Shown here: positions 42,092 through 52,949 of the stretch, in pieces | How positions within the stretch are numbered: position 1 is the stretch's first letter | Layout of the letters: each line of letters starts with the position of its first letter | NCBI GenBank assembly: GCA_000309865.1 | Contig: AMGN01000004.1 | Span: 91,001 to 155,000 of the forward strand | Direction of reading: 5' to 3' | Source: Methanobacterium sp. Maddingley MBC34 | Lineage (GTDB): Archaea; Methanobacteriota; Methanobacteria; Methanobacteriales; Methanobacteriaceae | Length of the DNA: 64,000 nt | Notes under the pieces: generated by a model | Database searches by the model: none | Told to the model about the DNA's origin: nothing | The model's input: the letters and a program-made list of their open reading frames with translations, nothing else | Made by a program: the position numbers and the translations under genes

Positions 42092-45000
42092 TTGGCAAAA
42101 GAAAAAATTCTCCTGGTGGAGGATGATGGTATTGAAGCCATGGATATTAAGCGCACCCTGGAATCATTTGGTTATGATGTTCCTTATGTTGCTTCTCAAG
42201 GTGAAGAAGCCATAGGGAAAACTCTAGAGATCCAGCCTGATCTTATTTTGATGGATATAGTTTTAAAAGGAGAAATAAATGGCATAGATACTGCTTCTAA
42301 AATAAAAGAATTATCAATACCAGTAATTTATTTGACTGCTCATTCTGAAGATGCAACAGTACAAAGAGCTAAACTAACTGAACCTTATGGGTATATTATA
42401 AAACCATATGACTCTTATGAACTTAAATATGCAATAGAACTTGCTCTTTATAAAAGTAAGATGGAAAAAAAGTTAAGAGAAAGTGAAAGGCGTTACAAGT
42501 TTATTGTAGAGGCAGCTAACGAAGGAATATGGAGTATGGATGCTGATTTTAATACCATCTATGTTAACCAGAAAATGGCACAAATGTTGGGTTATACTGT
42601 AGACGAAATGATGGGAAAACCAGTAACCACATTCATGTTTGATGAAGATATACCTGATCATCAAAAACGCATGAAAAAACGTTTTGAAGGGGCCTCTGAG
42701 AGTTATGAGCGACGCTTCAAGCACAAACAGGGTTGGGAAGTTTCAACTCTTGTTGCTGCCACGGCTTTAATGAATGTTAATGGGAAATTTAATGGTTCAT
42801 TTGGTATGTTCACTGATATCACCCATCGGAAAAAAGTGGAAAAGCAACTTAACGATAGCCAAAGACAGTTAAATGATATAATTGATAGTTCGCCCATACT
42901 ACAATTTGTTATTGATAAAAATCACCATGTTCTTTATTGGAACCAGGCCATGGCATCCTACAGTGGAATTTCTCCTGAGGAAATTATAGGTACTGACCAG
43001 CACTGGAAGGCCTTTTATAGTGGGAAAAGGCCATGTTTAGCTGATTTAATACTGGATGAGGATATAATAACCATTGATAAATGGTATTCTGGAAAATATG
43101 AGGAATCAGAGTATTTAAAAGGAGCATTTGAAGTTGAAGATTTTTTCCCATCGTTGGGGGTAACTGGAAAATGGTTACGATTCACTGCAGCCCCTTTAAA
43201 GGATTCAGAAGGAGAAATCATGGGGGCTTTAGAAACATTGGAAGATATAACTCAACGTAAGATGGCTGAAAACGCGTTGAAGGAAAGTGAAGAAAAGTTT
43301 AGAGTGTTAGCCGACAATGCCCCAGTATCCATTATTGTTTATCAGAAAAATAAAGCAGTGTATGCCAATGAGTATGCGGTTAAACTAAGTGGGTACAGTA
43401 AAGAAGAACTTTTGGCAATGAATTTCTGGGAAGGTTTCCATCCTGATGATCAGAAAATGTTAAAGGATAGAGGAAAGGCAAGATTACGGGGAGAAAAAGT
43501 TCCTAACACCTATGAAGTTAAATATGTTACTAAATCAGGTAAAATACGTTACATTGTTATTTCGGCAGGAAGAATTATTTACGGGGGCAAGCCTGCAGTT
43601 TTAGCTATTTTGATAGATATAACTGATGATAAAAAAGTGGAAACTAAGCTTAGGCAGAGTGAAGAACGTCTGATGATGGGCATGGACATGGCAAAACTGG
43701 TTTACTGGGAATATGATACTCAAAGTGATATGTTCACCTTTGATGACCAGTTCTACGCCCTCTATGGTACAAGTGCACAGATGGAGGGAGGTAACAAGAT
43801 GTCCTCCCAGGAATATGCCACCCGTTTTGTTCCTCCTGAAGAGCATGCCCTGGTGGGAGGTGAAGTTGCAAAGGCTTTGGAAACTGAGGATCCTGATTAT
43901 TCCAGCACACTCCAACACAGCATAATACGGGCTGATGGAGAAAAAAGATTTATAATAGTGCGTATAAGAATTGCAATGGATGAAAATGGCCATAAAATTG
44001 GAACTAGGGGTGTTAATCAGGATATCACTGAACTGGTACTTGCAGAGGAGAATCTGGCAAGATCTGAAAGTAAATACAGGGCAATATTTGATAATATTAA
44101 AAGTGCAGTGGCTGTTTACACTGCAATTGAAAATGGTTCCGACTTCGTATTCAAAGATTTCAACCCTGCTGCAGAAGAAATTGATGAAATTAAGAGGGAA
44201 GATGTTATTGGTAGGAAAGTTACTGAAGTTTTCCCTGCAGTTGTGAAATTTGGGCTTTTAGAAACCTTTCAGAATGTTTGGAAAACTGGAAAAGCAGAAA
44301 AAAAGCCAATTTCCATTTATGAGGATGAAAGAGTAAGTGGGTGGAGGGAAAACTATGTTTATAAACTTCCATCAGGGGATATAGTTGCTGTTTATGATGA
44401 TCTGACTGAAATAAAACAGTATGAAGAGGAACTTGAGCAAAATCAGAATCGTTTGAGAAGTTTGGTAAGGATACTTCAGTACCGATCAGAATCTGTGCAG
44501 GACTTCCTGGATTATGCTCTTGAAGAGGCCATAAATCTAACTGAAAGTAAGTTAGGATATATTTATTACTACCATGAAGATCGGAAAGAATTTATTCTGA
44601 ATACCTGGTCAAAGGAGGTTATGGATGAGTGTACCATTACAGATAAACAGTCAGTTTATGAACTGGATAAGACCGGCATATGGGGTGAAGCAGTCCGTCA
44701 AAAGAAGCCAATCATTCTAAATGATTTTAAAGTTTTTCATCCACTTAAAAGAGGTTATCCTGAAGGTCATGCCCCTCTCCACAAATTCATGACCATCCCA
44801 GTTATTAGCGGTGATGAAATTGTTGCTGTAGTGGGAGTGGCCAACAAAGAGACTAATTACACCGAAACTGATGTTTTACAACTTGAACTTTTAATGGATG
44901 CAGTATGGAAGGTTTTGGATAGTCAACGGGCGGAGGAGGCTTTGAAAAAATCTGAAACAAGGTATAGGGCTATTTTTGAAAACACAGGGACTGCCACTGC

Positions 45001-46507
45001 TATCAGTGAAGATAACATGATTTTATCCCTTGTAAATGAAGAATTCGTCAATCTCACTGGATTTTCAAGGAAGAAAATCGAAAACAAAATGACATGGGCT
45101 GACTTTTTTACAGAAGAAGAGTTACCCCAAATGAAGGAATACCACAAACTCCGCAGAATCCAACCTAATGCTGCTCCCAGAACTTATGAGAGTGTTTTGA
45201 AGGATAGATGGGGAAATACAAAAGACGTGTATATGAGCGTTACCATGTTACCAGATACTAAAAAAAGTCTGGTTTCAGTCCTAGACATAACTGAAAAGAA
45301 ACAATCACGTATCAAACTGAGGAGGGAGTTAAAAATTAACCAATCCCTTGCTAATATATACGCACCTCTGATTTCACCAGATACAACCATTCAGGACGTT
45401 TCTATTGCTATTTTAAAAGAATCGTTAGCACTATCTGCAAGTGAGCATGGTTTTGTGGCCACAATTGACCCTGAAAACAGGGATATGGTAAATCAAACAC
45501 TCACCAGAATGATGCCTCAGTGTGAAGTTTATGGGGAGGGTAAAATCCCAGAGGAAATAAGATTCCCCATTGGTCCTGATGGAATCTACCCTGGACTATG
45601 GGGGCACTGTTTAAACACAAAAAAATCTTTCTTTACCAATGATGCTGCAAATCATCCCTCTGCAAAGGGTGCACCAGCAGGACATATAAAAATCGAAAGA
45701 TTTTTGGCGGTTCCAGTGATGGTTGGTGAAAAAATAGTGGGGCAGTTAGCACTGGCAAATCCCGATAGGAATTACATGGATAATGATGTAAACTCCATTG
45801 AAAGGATTGCAGAGTTTTTTGCTTTAGCTATCCAGCGTAAGGGGTATGAAGAGAGAATTAGCAAATCTCTTGATGAGAAAGATTTGTTGCTTAGGGAGAT
45901 CCACCATCGAGTGAAGAACAACATGCAGATAATATCCAGCATTTTAAACCTCCAGTCATTTGCAGTAAAGGATCCTAAACTGTTGGATATTTTAAAACAG
46001 AATCAAAACCGTATTAAATCAATGGCCATGATTCACGAAAAACTTTACCAGTCTCACGATTTGGTGGAAATTGATTTCAGTGAATATCTGGAAAGTTTAA
46101 CTGCAGATATTTTTTACACATATTCAATTAGAGCTGCGGAAATAGATTTTGATTTGGAAATAGATAAAAAAATCATGCTCAATATTGAAACTGCAATACC
46201 CTGTGGGTTAATTTACAGTGAATTACTTTCCAACAGCATAAAACATGCTTTTCCCCATGATCAAGGGGGAAAAATTATCGTAGAATTTAAGAGAATTGAT
46301 GATGAATTAATGCTCAGGGTTAGTGATAATGGTGTTGGTTTACCTGAGGAATTTGATTTCCAGAAAACCGAGACTTTGGGACTTCAATTAATCACTAATC
46401 TGGTTAAACAGATAGATGGAATCATAAAACTTGAAAAAACCCATGGTACAGCCTTCACGGTCAAATTCCATGAACTTCAATACAAAGATAGAATGCAGTC
46501 TGATTAA
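42092..46507 (+). CDS. Hybrid sensor histidine kinase, REC-PAS6-GAF2-HisKA_2-HATPase
   Basis: A 1471-residue cytoplasmic kinase without membrane segments. Receiver domain 1-120 with D55 (LMDIVLKGE); PAS domains at about 132-250, 260-390, 400-515, 523-650, 660-775 and 955-1070; GAF domains at about 800-945 and 1095-1250; HisKA_2 dimerisation domain with the phosphoacceptor motif EIHHRVKNN at residues 1271-1272; and HATPase_c near 1360-1465 with the N box (LLSNSIKHA) and G box (DNGVGL). HisKA_2 kinases phosphorylate separate receivers; the N-terminal receiver may be an input or a phosphate sink. The start is the TTG at 42092 after GGTGAT rather than GTG 42083. Confidence 0.92.
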   Translation: MAKEKILLVEDDGIEAMDIKRTLESFGYDVPYVASQGEEAIGKTLEIQPDLILMDIVLKGEINGIDTASKIKELSIPVIYLTAHSEDATVQRAKLTEPYGYIIKPYDSYELKYAIELALYKSKMEKKLRESERRYKFIVEAANEGIWSMDADFNTIYVNQKMAQMLGYTVDEMMGKPVTTFMFDEDIPDHQKRMKKRFEGASESYERRFKHKQGWEVSTLVAATALMNVNGKFNGSFGMFTDITHRKKVEKQLNDSQRQLNDIIDSSPILQFVIDKNHHVLYWNQAMASYSGISPEEIIGTDQHWKAFYSGKRPCLADLILDEDIITIDKWYSGKYEESEYLKGAFEVEDFFPSLGVTGKWLRFTAAPLKDSEGEIMGALETLEDITQRKMAENALKESEEKFRVLADNAPVSIIVYQKNKAVYANEYAVKLSGYSKEELLAMNFWEGFHPDDQKMLKDRGKARLRGEKVPNTYEVKYVTKSGKIRYIVISAGRIIYGGKPAVLAILIDITDDKKVETKLRQSEERLMMGMDMAKLVYWEYDTQSDMFTFDDQFYALYGTSAQMEGGNKMSSQEYATRFVPPEEHALVGGEVAKALETEDPDYSSTLQHSIIRADGEKRFIIVRIRIAMDENGHKIGTRGVNQDITELVLAEENLARSESKYRAIFDNIKSAVAVYTAIENGSDFVFKDFNPAAEEIDEIKREDVIGRKVTEVFPAVVKFGLLETFQNVWKTGKAEKKPISIYEDERVSGWRENYVYKLPSGDIVAVYDDLTEIKQYEEELEQNQNRLRSLVRILQYRSESVQDFLDYALEEAINLTESKLGYIYYYHEDRKEFILNTWSKEVMDECTITDKQSVYELDKTGIWGEAVRQKKPIILNDFKVFHPLKRGYPEGHAPLHKFMTIPVISGDEIVAVVGVANKETNYTETDVLQLELLMDAVWKVLDSQRAEEALKKSETRYRAIFENTGTATAISEDNMILSLVNEEFVNLTGFSRKKIENKMTWADFFTEEELPQMKEYHKLRRIQPNAAPRTYESVLKDRWGNTKDVYMSVTMLPDTKKSLVSVLDITEKKQSRIKLRRELKINQSLANIYAPLISPDTTIQDVSIAILKESLALSASEHGFVATIDPENRDMVNQTLTRMMPQCEVYGEGKIPEEIRFPIGPDGIYPGLWGHCLNTKKSFFTNDAANHPSAKGAPAGHIKIERFLAVPVMVGEKIVGQLALANPDRNYMDNDVNSIERIAEFFALAIQRKGYEERISKSLDEKDLLLREIHHRVKNNMQIISSILNLQSFAVKDPKLLDILKQNQNRIKSMAMIHEKLYQSHDLVEIDFSEYLESLTADIFYTYSIRAAEIDFDLEIDKKIMLNIETAIPCGLIYSELLSNSIKHAFPHDQGGKIIVEFKRIDDELMLRVSDNGVGLPEEFDFQKTETLGLQLITNLVKQIDGIIKLEKTHGTAFTVKFHELQYKDRMQSD

Positions 46508-46658
46508 TGGTTTTTTGCATTCGGTGTATAAAACTAAATACCAGTAATTTTAAAATACATTATTCAAGGTTGTTATTTTGTAATTTGTTAAATGAATTAC
46601 AATAACCCTAAATTAAAAACCAATTAAATAGCAGTTAAAATCTTTAAATTTTGATTAT

Positions 46659-47324
<666 letters not shown>

Positions 47325-47522
47325 TACTTTTCCTCCATTATTCCACGGAGATGATTTTTCTTCAGGGAATTGGGGGAAACATCCATTTTTTTATTTTATT
47401 TTATTCATTCATTGAGTGTTTTATCCACAAAATAACCAATAACCATGTTTAAATACAGTTTTTGATGATATTTGAATATTCATGGTTTTTTTCATATGTT
47501 TGTATTATAGGCCGTGATCTTG

Positions 47523-48260
<738 letters not shown>

Positions 48261-48532
48261 ACATTCTTTAATGAATTTTTTTCACCTTATTTTTTTAAAA
48301 AAGCACCAATTTATAGAAAATAGTTCAAATCACATTGGATTTTTATTATCTTTTGTATATTTCCTTTTTTTATCATAATTAGTTGGATATTCAATATTAG
48401 ATTCCAATTGAGGATTTAAGTTAGAGATAAATTGAGGTATTCTTCTAGAACAGTTTTTGGTTTTGATAAATGTTTTAAAATTAGAAAAATTATAATCTGT
48501 AAAAGATTATACCATACTTAAGAGGTGAAATT

Positions 48533-49210
48533 ATGTGTGAGTCAAATGGATATGATTTCATAGCGGATAAGTTAAAAGAAAATTTGGGGCTTGAAAAATC
48601 TCCAGTAGCCATAAAATTCGTTTTAAGAGAAAAAGATATTCCTGCAGGTGTCCAAAAAGTTGATGAAACATTAAGACATTGTGAACTGGTGCAGAAAGCC
48701 AGTCAGGGGGATGTTTTTTATGCTACAGCCGCGGAACAGAAATGTAAAGGAGGGGCAGCTGCTCTGGGTCTTATGGAGCCTCCGGAGAAGATCAAAACCG
48801 GAGAATTCTACTATGAATTAGGAAGATTTTCTGGTTTAGGTTCAGCCAAAAAGACCATGGAATCCATACCTAAAATCGATCCCATAATGTATGCTCTGGT
48901 ATATGCTCCACTGGAGAAGGCTGATTTTGACCCAGATGTTATAGTGCTCATAGTCAATCCTGCCCAAGCCATGAAACTTTCACAAGCTCTTGTTTATACC
49001 ATGGGTGGGAGAGTGGAAGTGGACTTTGCAGGAATCCAGTCAATATGTGCCGATGCAGTTGCAGGACCATTCACACGCCGCCAGCCCAACATTACCCTGG
49101 GATGTTCTGGATCCAGGGGATATGCAGGTATAAAAGATGATGAGGTTATTGTGGGTCTTACAGGGGAAAATATTGGCTGTGTAGTTAATGCATTGGAAAA
49201 TATGGCTTAA
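48533..49210 (+). CDS. DUF169 family protein
   Basis: A 225-residue protein of the DUF169 family: PVAIKFVLREKDIP near residue 24, the LRHCELVQKASQGD segment with a Cys, AAEQKCKGGAAALGL, and a C-terminal VGLTGENI end. The family is common in methanogens and other anaerobes, and is sometimes found near metal or formate dehydrogenase genes, but its function is not known. Conserved cysteines at CKGG and CSGSRG suggest metal binding. AGAGGTGA precedes the ATG. About 270 bases separate it from the lipid synthase. Confidence 0.87.
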   Translation: MCESNGYDFIADKLKENLGLEKSPVAIKFVLREKDIPAGVQKVDETLRHCELVQKASQGDVFYATAAEQKCKGGAAALGLMEPPEKIKTGEFYYELGRFSGLGSAKKTMESIPKIDPIMYALVYAPLEKADFDPDVIVLIVNPAQAMKLSQALVYTMGGRVEVDFAGIQSICADAVAGPFTRRQPNITLGCSGSRGYAGIKDDEVIVGLTGENIGCVVNALENMA

Positions 49211-49236
49211 TTCTTTTTTTAATCCTTTTTTTAAAA

Positions 49237-49920
49237 TTATTTAATTTCATTTATTTTTTTAAGGTCCTCTAAAACTTTAAGATAATCAGCGTATCGATTT
49301 ATATTAACCAGTTCTAACTCATTTTGCTCAGGTACAGCAAATAATGACACACCATCAGCCACCATCCTCCTTAAAATAGGATTCAGATTATCTTCCTCAC
49401 CCTGAAGATACTGTTTAAGAAGTGAACAATGACAGGCAAAGGGCATTCCTAAACCCTTAGCACTATTCAAATACCCGGTTTTACCACGGGCCAGGATTGA
49501 AACGGTATTTTCGGGGTCCTGGCTGTTTAAAAGTTGATTGATGAGATTTTCCATAGTTTTTTGAGTTACTGTAGGCTGGTCCCCTGCCAGACAAAGACAG
49601 TAATCATATTTGGCATTTAAAACACCATTTAAAAGAGTTTGGGATAATTCCACATTCACCTCAGGATTTTCAATGATATGGAGTCGAGTATCATGTATCT
49701 TCTTCAATGCAGGATATAAATCATCCATAAAATGCCCAAGAACAACTATGCACTCATTTAAATCTGTTTGGAGTGCTTTTTTAACGGTAAAATTAATGAT
49801 AGGGTCTGCATTTATTTTTAGGAGCAATTTATGTTTTAGTTCCATTCCTCTACTTTGAAGATCTTCCCTCATTCGCCTGTTTTTACCCGCTGCAGTAATA
49901 ATGCATGATACTCCTTTCAT
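49237..49920 (-). CDS. MobA-like nucleotidyltransferase family protein
   Basis: A 227-residue protein of the NTP-transferase (MobA/CoxI-like) fold. The glycine-rich nucleotide loop near residue 8 is degenerate (ITAAGKNRRMREDL), a lysine follows in HKLLLKINADPIINFTVKKAL, and LCLAGDQPTV near residue 110 has the catalytic acid pattern. It may transfer a nucleotide to molybdopterin or to another small molecule; the family is large. GGAGAATTCCC precedes the ATG. It is convergent with the DUF169 gene. Confidence 0.8.
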   Translation of the reverse strand: MKGVSCIITAAGKNRRMREDLQSRGMELKHKLLLKINADPIINFTVKKALQTDLNECIVVLGHFMDDLYPALKKIHDTRLHIIENPEVNVELSQTLLNGVLNAKYDYCLCLAGDQPTVTQKTMENLINQLLNSQDPENTVSILARGKTGYLNSAKGLGMPFACHCSLLKQYLQGEEDNLNPILRRMVADGVSLFAVPEQNELELVNINRYADYLKVLEDLKKINEIK

Positions 49921-49972
49921 GGGAATTCTCCTATATTAAATGAAAAAATGAAGGTTTGAAAAAGGATTTGAA

Positions 49973-51163
49973 CTAGCTCATTTTGACTATTTTGGTGTAA
50001 ATAACTGTGCTGGAATCACTTCCTTCGGTCCACATTATAATTTTCATAGGGTAATTCTGGCTGTTGTAGACTTTAATTCCCTCTGTGGGGCTAACAGCAT
50101 ATGGAACTGCCAGCTCGCCCCATGCCATACCGCTGGGTAATCCTAGGCCTAGGGATGTAACTGCACCACGTAGTGATCTGGCTGCTGGGCAAACTCCATG
50201 GGTTGCATACCCTCCAGTGGAGGTGGCGTTTGGATCACGGATTGATTCGAAACCTATATTCAATTTTCCAGAGGATGAAGTGCCTGGAGGTATAATGGTA
50301 CCGTCCCATGCTTTGGCAAATTGCTTGGCATTGTAAGCACGAGCAGCATCACCATACTCTGGGTAAGATCCTAAAGATTCGGAGTAGCTGGCTACTATAG
50401 TTTCGCTATGAGAACCATTATAAGCCATAATAGGGGAACCAGATGGATAATTTTCCATGTAATTCACCACACTCTGTCCGAAGAATTTCTTTATATTATC
50501 GGGTGTAACTTGGTTACGACCATCATTGAACCTAGTCAGGGAATAATCCAGAGTAATGTATTCCCCCGTACTTGCGCTGCTGTACCATTTCTTGGTGGTG
50601 GCAACGCTAATATAATCATGAGGAATGCTAGCATTGTTGATATCTGATTCTGAGATCACTTTAACTAAATCGCCGTTTTTCCCACCGTTTCTAATCTCCA
50701 AACCATTTGCAGTCTTGACTCCCACGGTGTATATGGTTTTATAACCCCATACAAATGTTTTTGGTGCGGTGACTACCAGTTGCTGGCCCTGAACACTTAA
50801 GAAACCAGGGCCTTCAAATCCCTGGGCTATCCCCTGGGGTGATATGTTGGCACCGATAAATTCGGAGATGGGGGTTTCTATTGATCCTGTTATGAGTCCA
50901 GTGATAACTTGTAAATAATTCCCGTTCTGGAACAACTTCTCTAAATAGGTAGGATGATATACGAGGGCTACTTTCCTGATTTTAGAATCATCAACCATAT
51001 CCATACCTGCCACAACTGTGTCACCAATGGCTATTGAAGTGATTTCTTGAGGCTTTTGTGGAGGAACATAACCTTCAATGGTGTCACCAAAATAAGAAAA
51101 GCCAATTATTAATATTATCAGAACACCAAAGGCCAGTATGGGATTTAACAAAGATCTGCGCAT
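49973..51163 (-). CDS. Membrane-anchored extracellular protein, possible VanW-like C-terminal region
   Basis: A 396-residue protein with an N-terminal membrane anchor (NPILAFGVLIILIIGFSYF) and a long outer part rich in Ser, Gly, Asn and Tyr. Near residue 330 there is a GVCPAARSLRGAVTSLGL segment followed by VYNSQNYPMKIIMWTEGSD, which recalls the VanW family (G.C..A..L..A....GL, then N..DYP..I) found on some bacterial surfaces; the similarity is weak and needs a profile search. GGAGGAT precedes the ATG. The Mur ligase gene lies upstream on the same strand, so a role at the pseudomurein wall is possible, by inference. Confidence 0.55.
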   Translation of the reverse strand: MRRSLLNPILAFGVLIILIIGFSYFGDTIEGYVPPQKPQEITSIAIGDTVVAGMDMVDDSKIRKVALVYHPTYLEKLFQNGNYLQVITGLITGSIETPISEFIGANISPQGIAQGFEGPGFLSVQGQQLVVTAPKTFVWGYKTIYTVGVKTANGLEIRNGGKNGDLVKVISESDINNASIPHDYISVATTKKWYSSASTGEYITLDYSLTRFNDGRNQVTPDNIKKFFGQSVVNYMENYPSGSPIMAYNGSHSETIVASYSESLGSYPEYGDAARAYNAKQFAKAWDGTIIPPGTSSSGKLNIGFESIRDPNATSTGGYATHGVCPAARSLRGAVTSLGLGLPSGMAWGELAVPYAVSPTEGIKVYNSQNYPMKIIMWTEGSDSSTVIYTKIVKMS

Positions 51164-51249
51164 TTTTTAATCCTCCAATATAGGAATCATTATTATTAAT
51201 ATTCATTATTATTAATATCAAATTATCATTAATGTTATTATCAAACAAT

Positions 51250-52518
51250 CTATTTTGCTGAAATAGCTTCTTTTAGGCTTTCAGTTATTTCTATGATCTT
51301 GCACTGTCCATTACCACCGATAAATACTTTATTGTACTTTTCTGAGCACTTGAGTGCGAATTCAACTACTTCATCCACATTGCTAAGGTTATGGATTATT
51401 CCGTGGTATTTTTCTTCCTCCAACACCTTTCGAACATCATCTCGAGTGTCATCCAGTCCGGGGAAAATTGCAATGATCTTAGAATTGGTCTTTGAAGCTT
51501 CTCTGAAAATATCTAAACGACATACTTCACCTTTACGTGGGGTTCCAAGGATTATAACGGAGAATTCAGCTTCATTAAGCACTGCTGCGGCAGCATCGGC
51601 ATTATCAGTTTTACCCACCACTATCTGGGAATGGGGAAGATCAATAATAGTGGCCCTCCCTGGCAAAACACTGAATTCCTTAAGGGCGGTTTCAATGATT
51701 TCATCAGGTATTTTCATTATTTCGGCAGTTTTTGACGCTGCAGCTGCATTTTCCCGATTAAAATCTCCAAACAAGTTCAATTTATATGGAATCTTGGTGA
51801 AGAAATGAGTTTCTGCTGCTTTCTCACTTAAATGGCCTAAACTTTCAGTATTCTCGTTTAAAACAATATTTTTACCCTTCACAAAATTTCCCAGGGATGT
51901 TAGGTAGTTTTCAACTGATTTGTGAAATTCAAGGTGATCTCTACCGACATTTGTCACTACAACCAGGTCAAAGTCAAAAGTATGATTGCAGAAGTCTAGA
52001 GTCATATCACAGACTTCTACCAGAAGGATATCATAATTACCAGATGCAGCTTCTAAAATGACTTCTGTGTAACCCTTAAAACCTCCTCCTGCGTTTCCAC
52101 CAATGAGAACTTTCATGCCTGCTTTTTGTAGTATGCTGGCAATCATCATGGTAGTAGTTGTTTTGCCATTGGTGCCAGTTACGCCTATGGTAAATAAAGA
52201 GCGATGGGAAGTTAGAATATCTGATAAAAGTTTATTTTCAGACTTCAATTTTCCAAAAACAGGATTATTCCATAATCCTGGGCTTAAAACAACTGCATCT
52301 GCTTTTTCTATTTTTCCAAAATCATGAAATCCCCTATCTACATCCAGGTTTTCATATGGCTTTAATTCAATATCTGTATTAATATCTGAAGCATAAACTT
52401 TATAACCGCGATTAAGGAGAGATTCAACGGCATTAATGCCTTCTACACCTAACCCAACCACAGAAACATCCATTTTAATAACCATTACCTGATTTTCTAA
52501 AAGTGCATCATTTATCAT
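51250..52518 (-). CDS. Mur ligase family protein (MurD-like), probable pseudomurein peptide ligase
   Basis: A 422-residue ATP-dependent amide ligase: a Rossmann N-terminal domain (VSVVGLGVEGINAVESLL), the ATP loop GVTGTNGKTTTTMMI with GTNGKT at residues 115-120, a central domain with VVVTNVGRDHLEFHKS and LFGDFNRENAAAA, and the C-terminal ligase domain. The order and the MurD-like N-terminal domain fit the archaeal Mur ligases that build pseudomurein peptides. The F430 synthase CfbE is a related ligase but has a different N-terminal signature, so it is a less likely identity. Start uncertain: ATG 52518 or the ATG at 52473. Confidence 0.72.
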   Translation of the reverse strand: MINDALLENQVMVIKMDVSVVGLGVEGINAVESLLNRGYKVYASDINTDIELKPYENLDVDRGFHDFGKIEKADAVVLSPGLWNNPVFGKLKSENKLLSDILTSHRSLFTIGVTGTNGKTTTTMMIASILQKAGMKVLIGGNAGGGFKGYTEVILEAASGNYDILLVEVCDMTLDFCNHTFDFDLVVVTNVGRDHLEFHKSVENYLTSLGNFVKGKNIVLNENTESLGHLSEKAAETHFFTKIPYKLNLFGDFNRENAAAASKTAEIMKIPDEIIETALKEFSVLPGRATIIDLPHSQIVVGKTDNADAAAAVLNEAEFSVIILGTPRKGEVCRLDIFREASKTNSKIIAIFPGLDDTRDDVRKVLEEEKYHGIIHNLSNVDEVVEFALKCSEKYNKVFIGGNGQCKIIEITESLKEAISAK

Positions 52519-52949
52519 ATGCCTAAAAATAAGTTGATACTTGACATATATAACTATAACTCTAGTACTCTCCTTCCCTTTTGAATAATTATTTCAAGGG
52601 AGTATAAGGTTATTTAAGGTTGGATAGGCATTTTTATTGGAATAATAGTTTTTTTTAATCTTCAATTTTCTAAAATAATCATTTTAAAACAAGTAATAAT
52701 TGAGGTTGTTGTGTTTTTTAGATGATGTTTATTATTAGATTGTTTGTGTATTTTGATTCATACTAAAATTTTAATGTAATACTTCCCATAACCATATAAC
52801 AGTATCAAACCTTATATTTCAAAACAGCATATCTTGAAAAAAAACTAATGGTAAAGATGTCCTTTAATATATTTTATAAAAGTCATTAACCGATTTTAAT
52901 TGATGAATAGTACTCATATAAGTCGGTATTAGAGTATTAGGTGTCACTA
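52519..52949. other. AT-rich divergent intergenic region before hypD
   Basis: No gene is seen in these 430 bases. A TATA-like TATATTTTATAAAA lies near 52866-52880, about 70-80 bases before the hypD ATG and AGGTGT precedes that ATG. The remaining stretch should contain the Mur ligase promoter; I saw no repeats of note. Confidence 0.5.

Noticed and set aside
43601..43993. Minus-strand 130-codon frame inside the kinase gene
   Set aside because: It is a shadow frame inside a well-supported 1471-residue gene with recognisable PAS domains on the plus strand.
51250..52518. Coenzyme F430 synthase CfbE as the identity of the Mur ligase
   Set aside because: The N-terminal region is MurD-like with GLGVEGINA and not the signature I recall for CfbE; a profile search would settle this.
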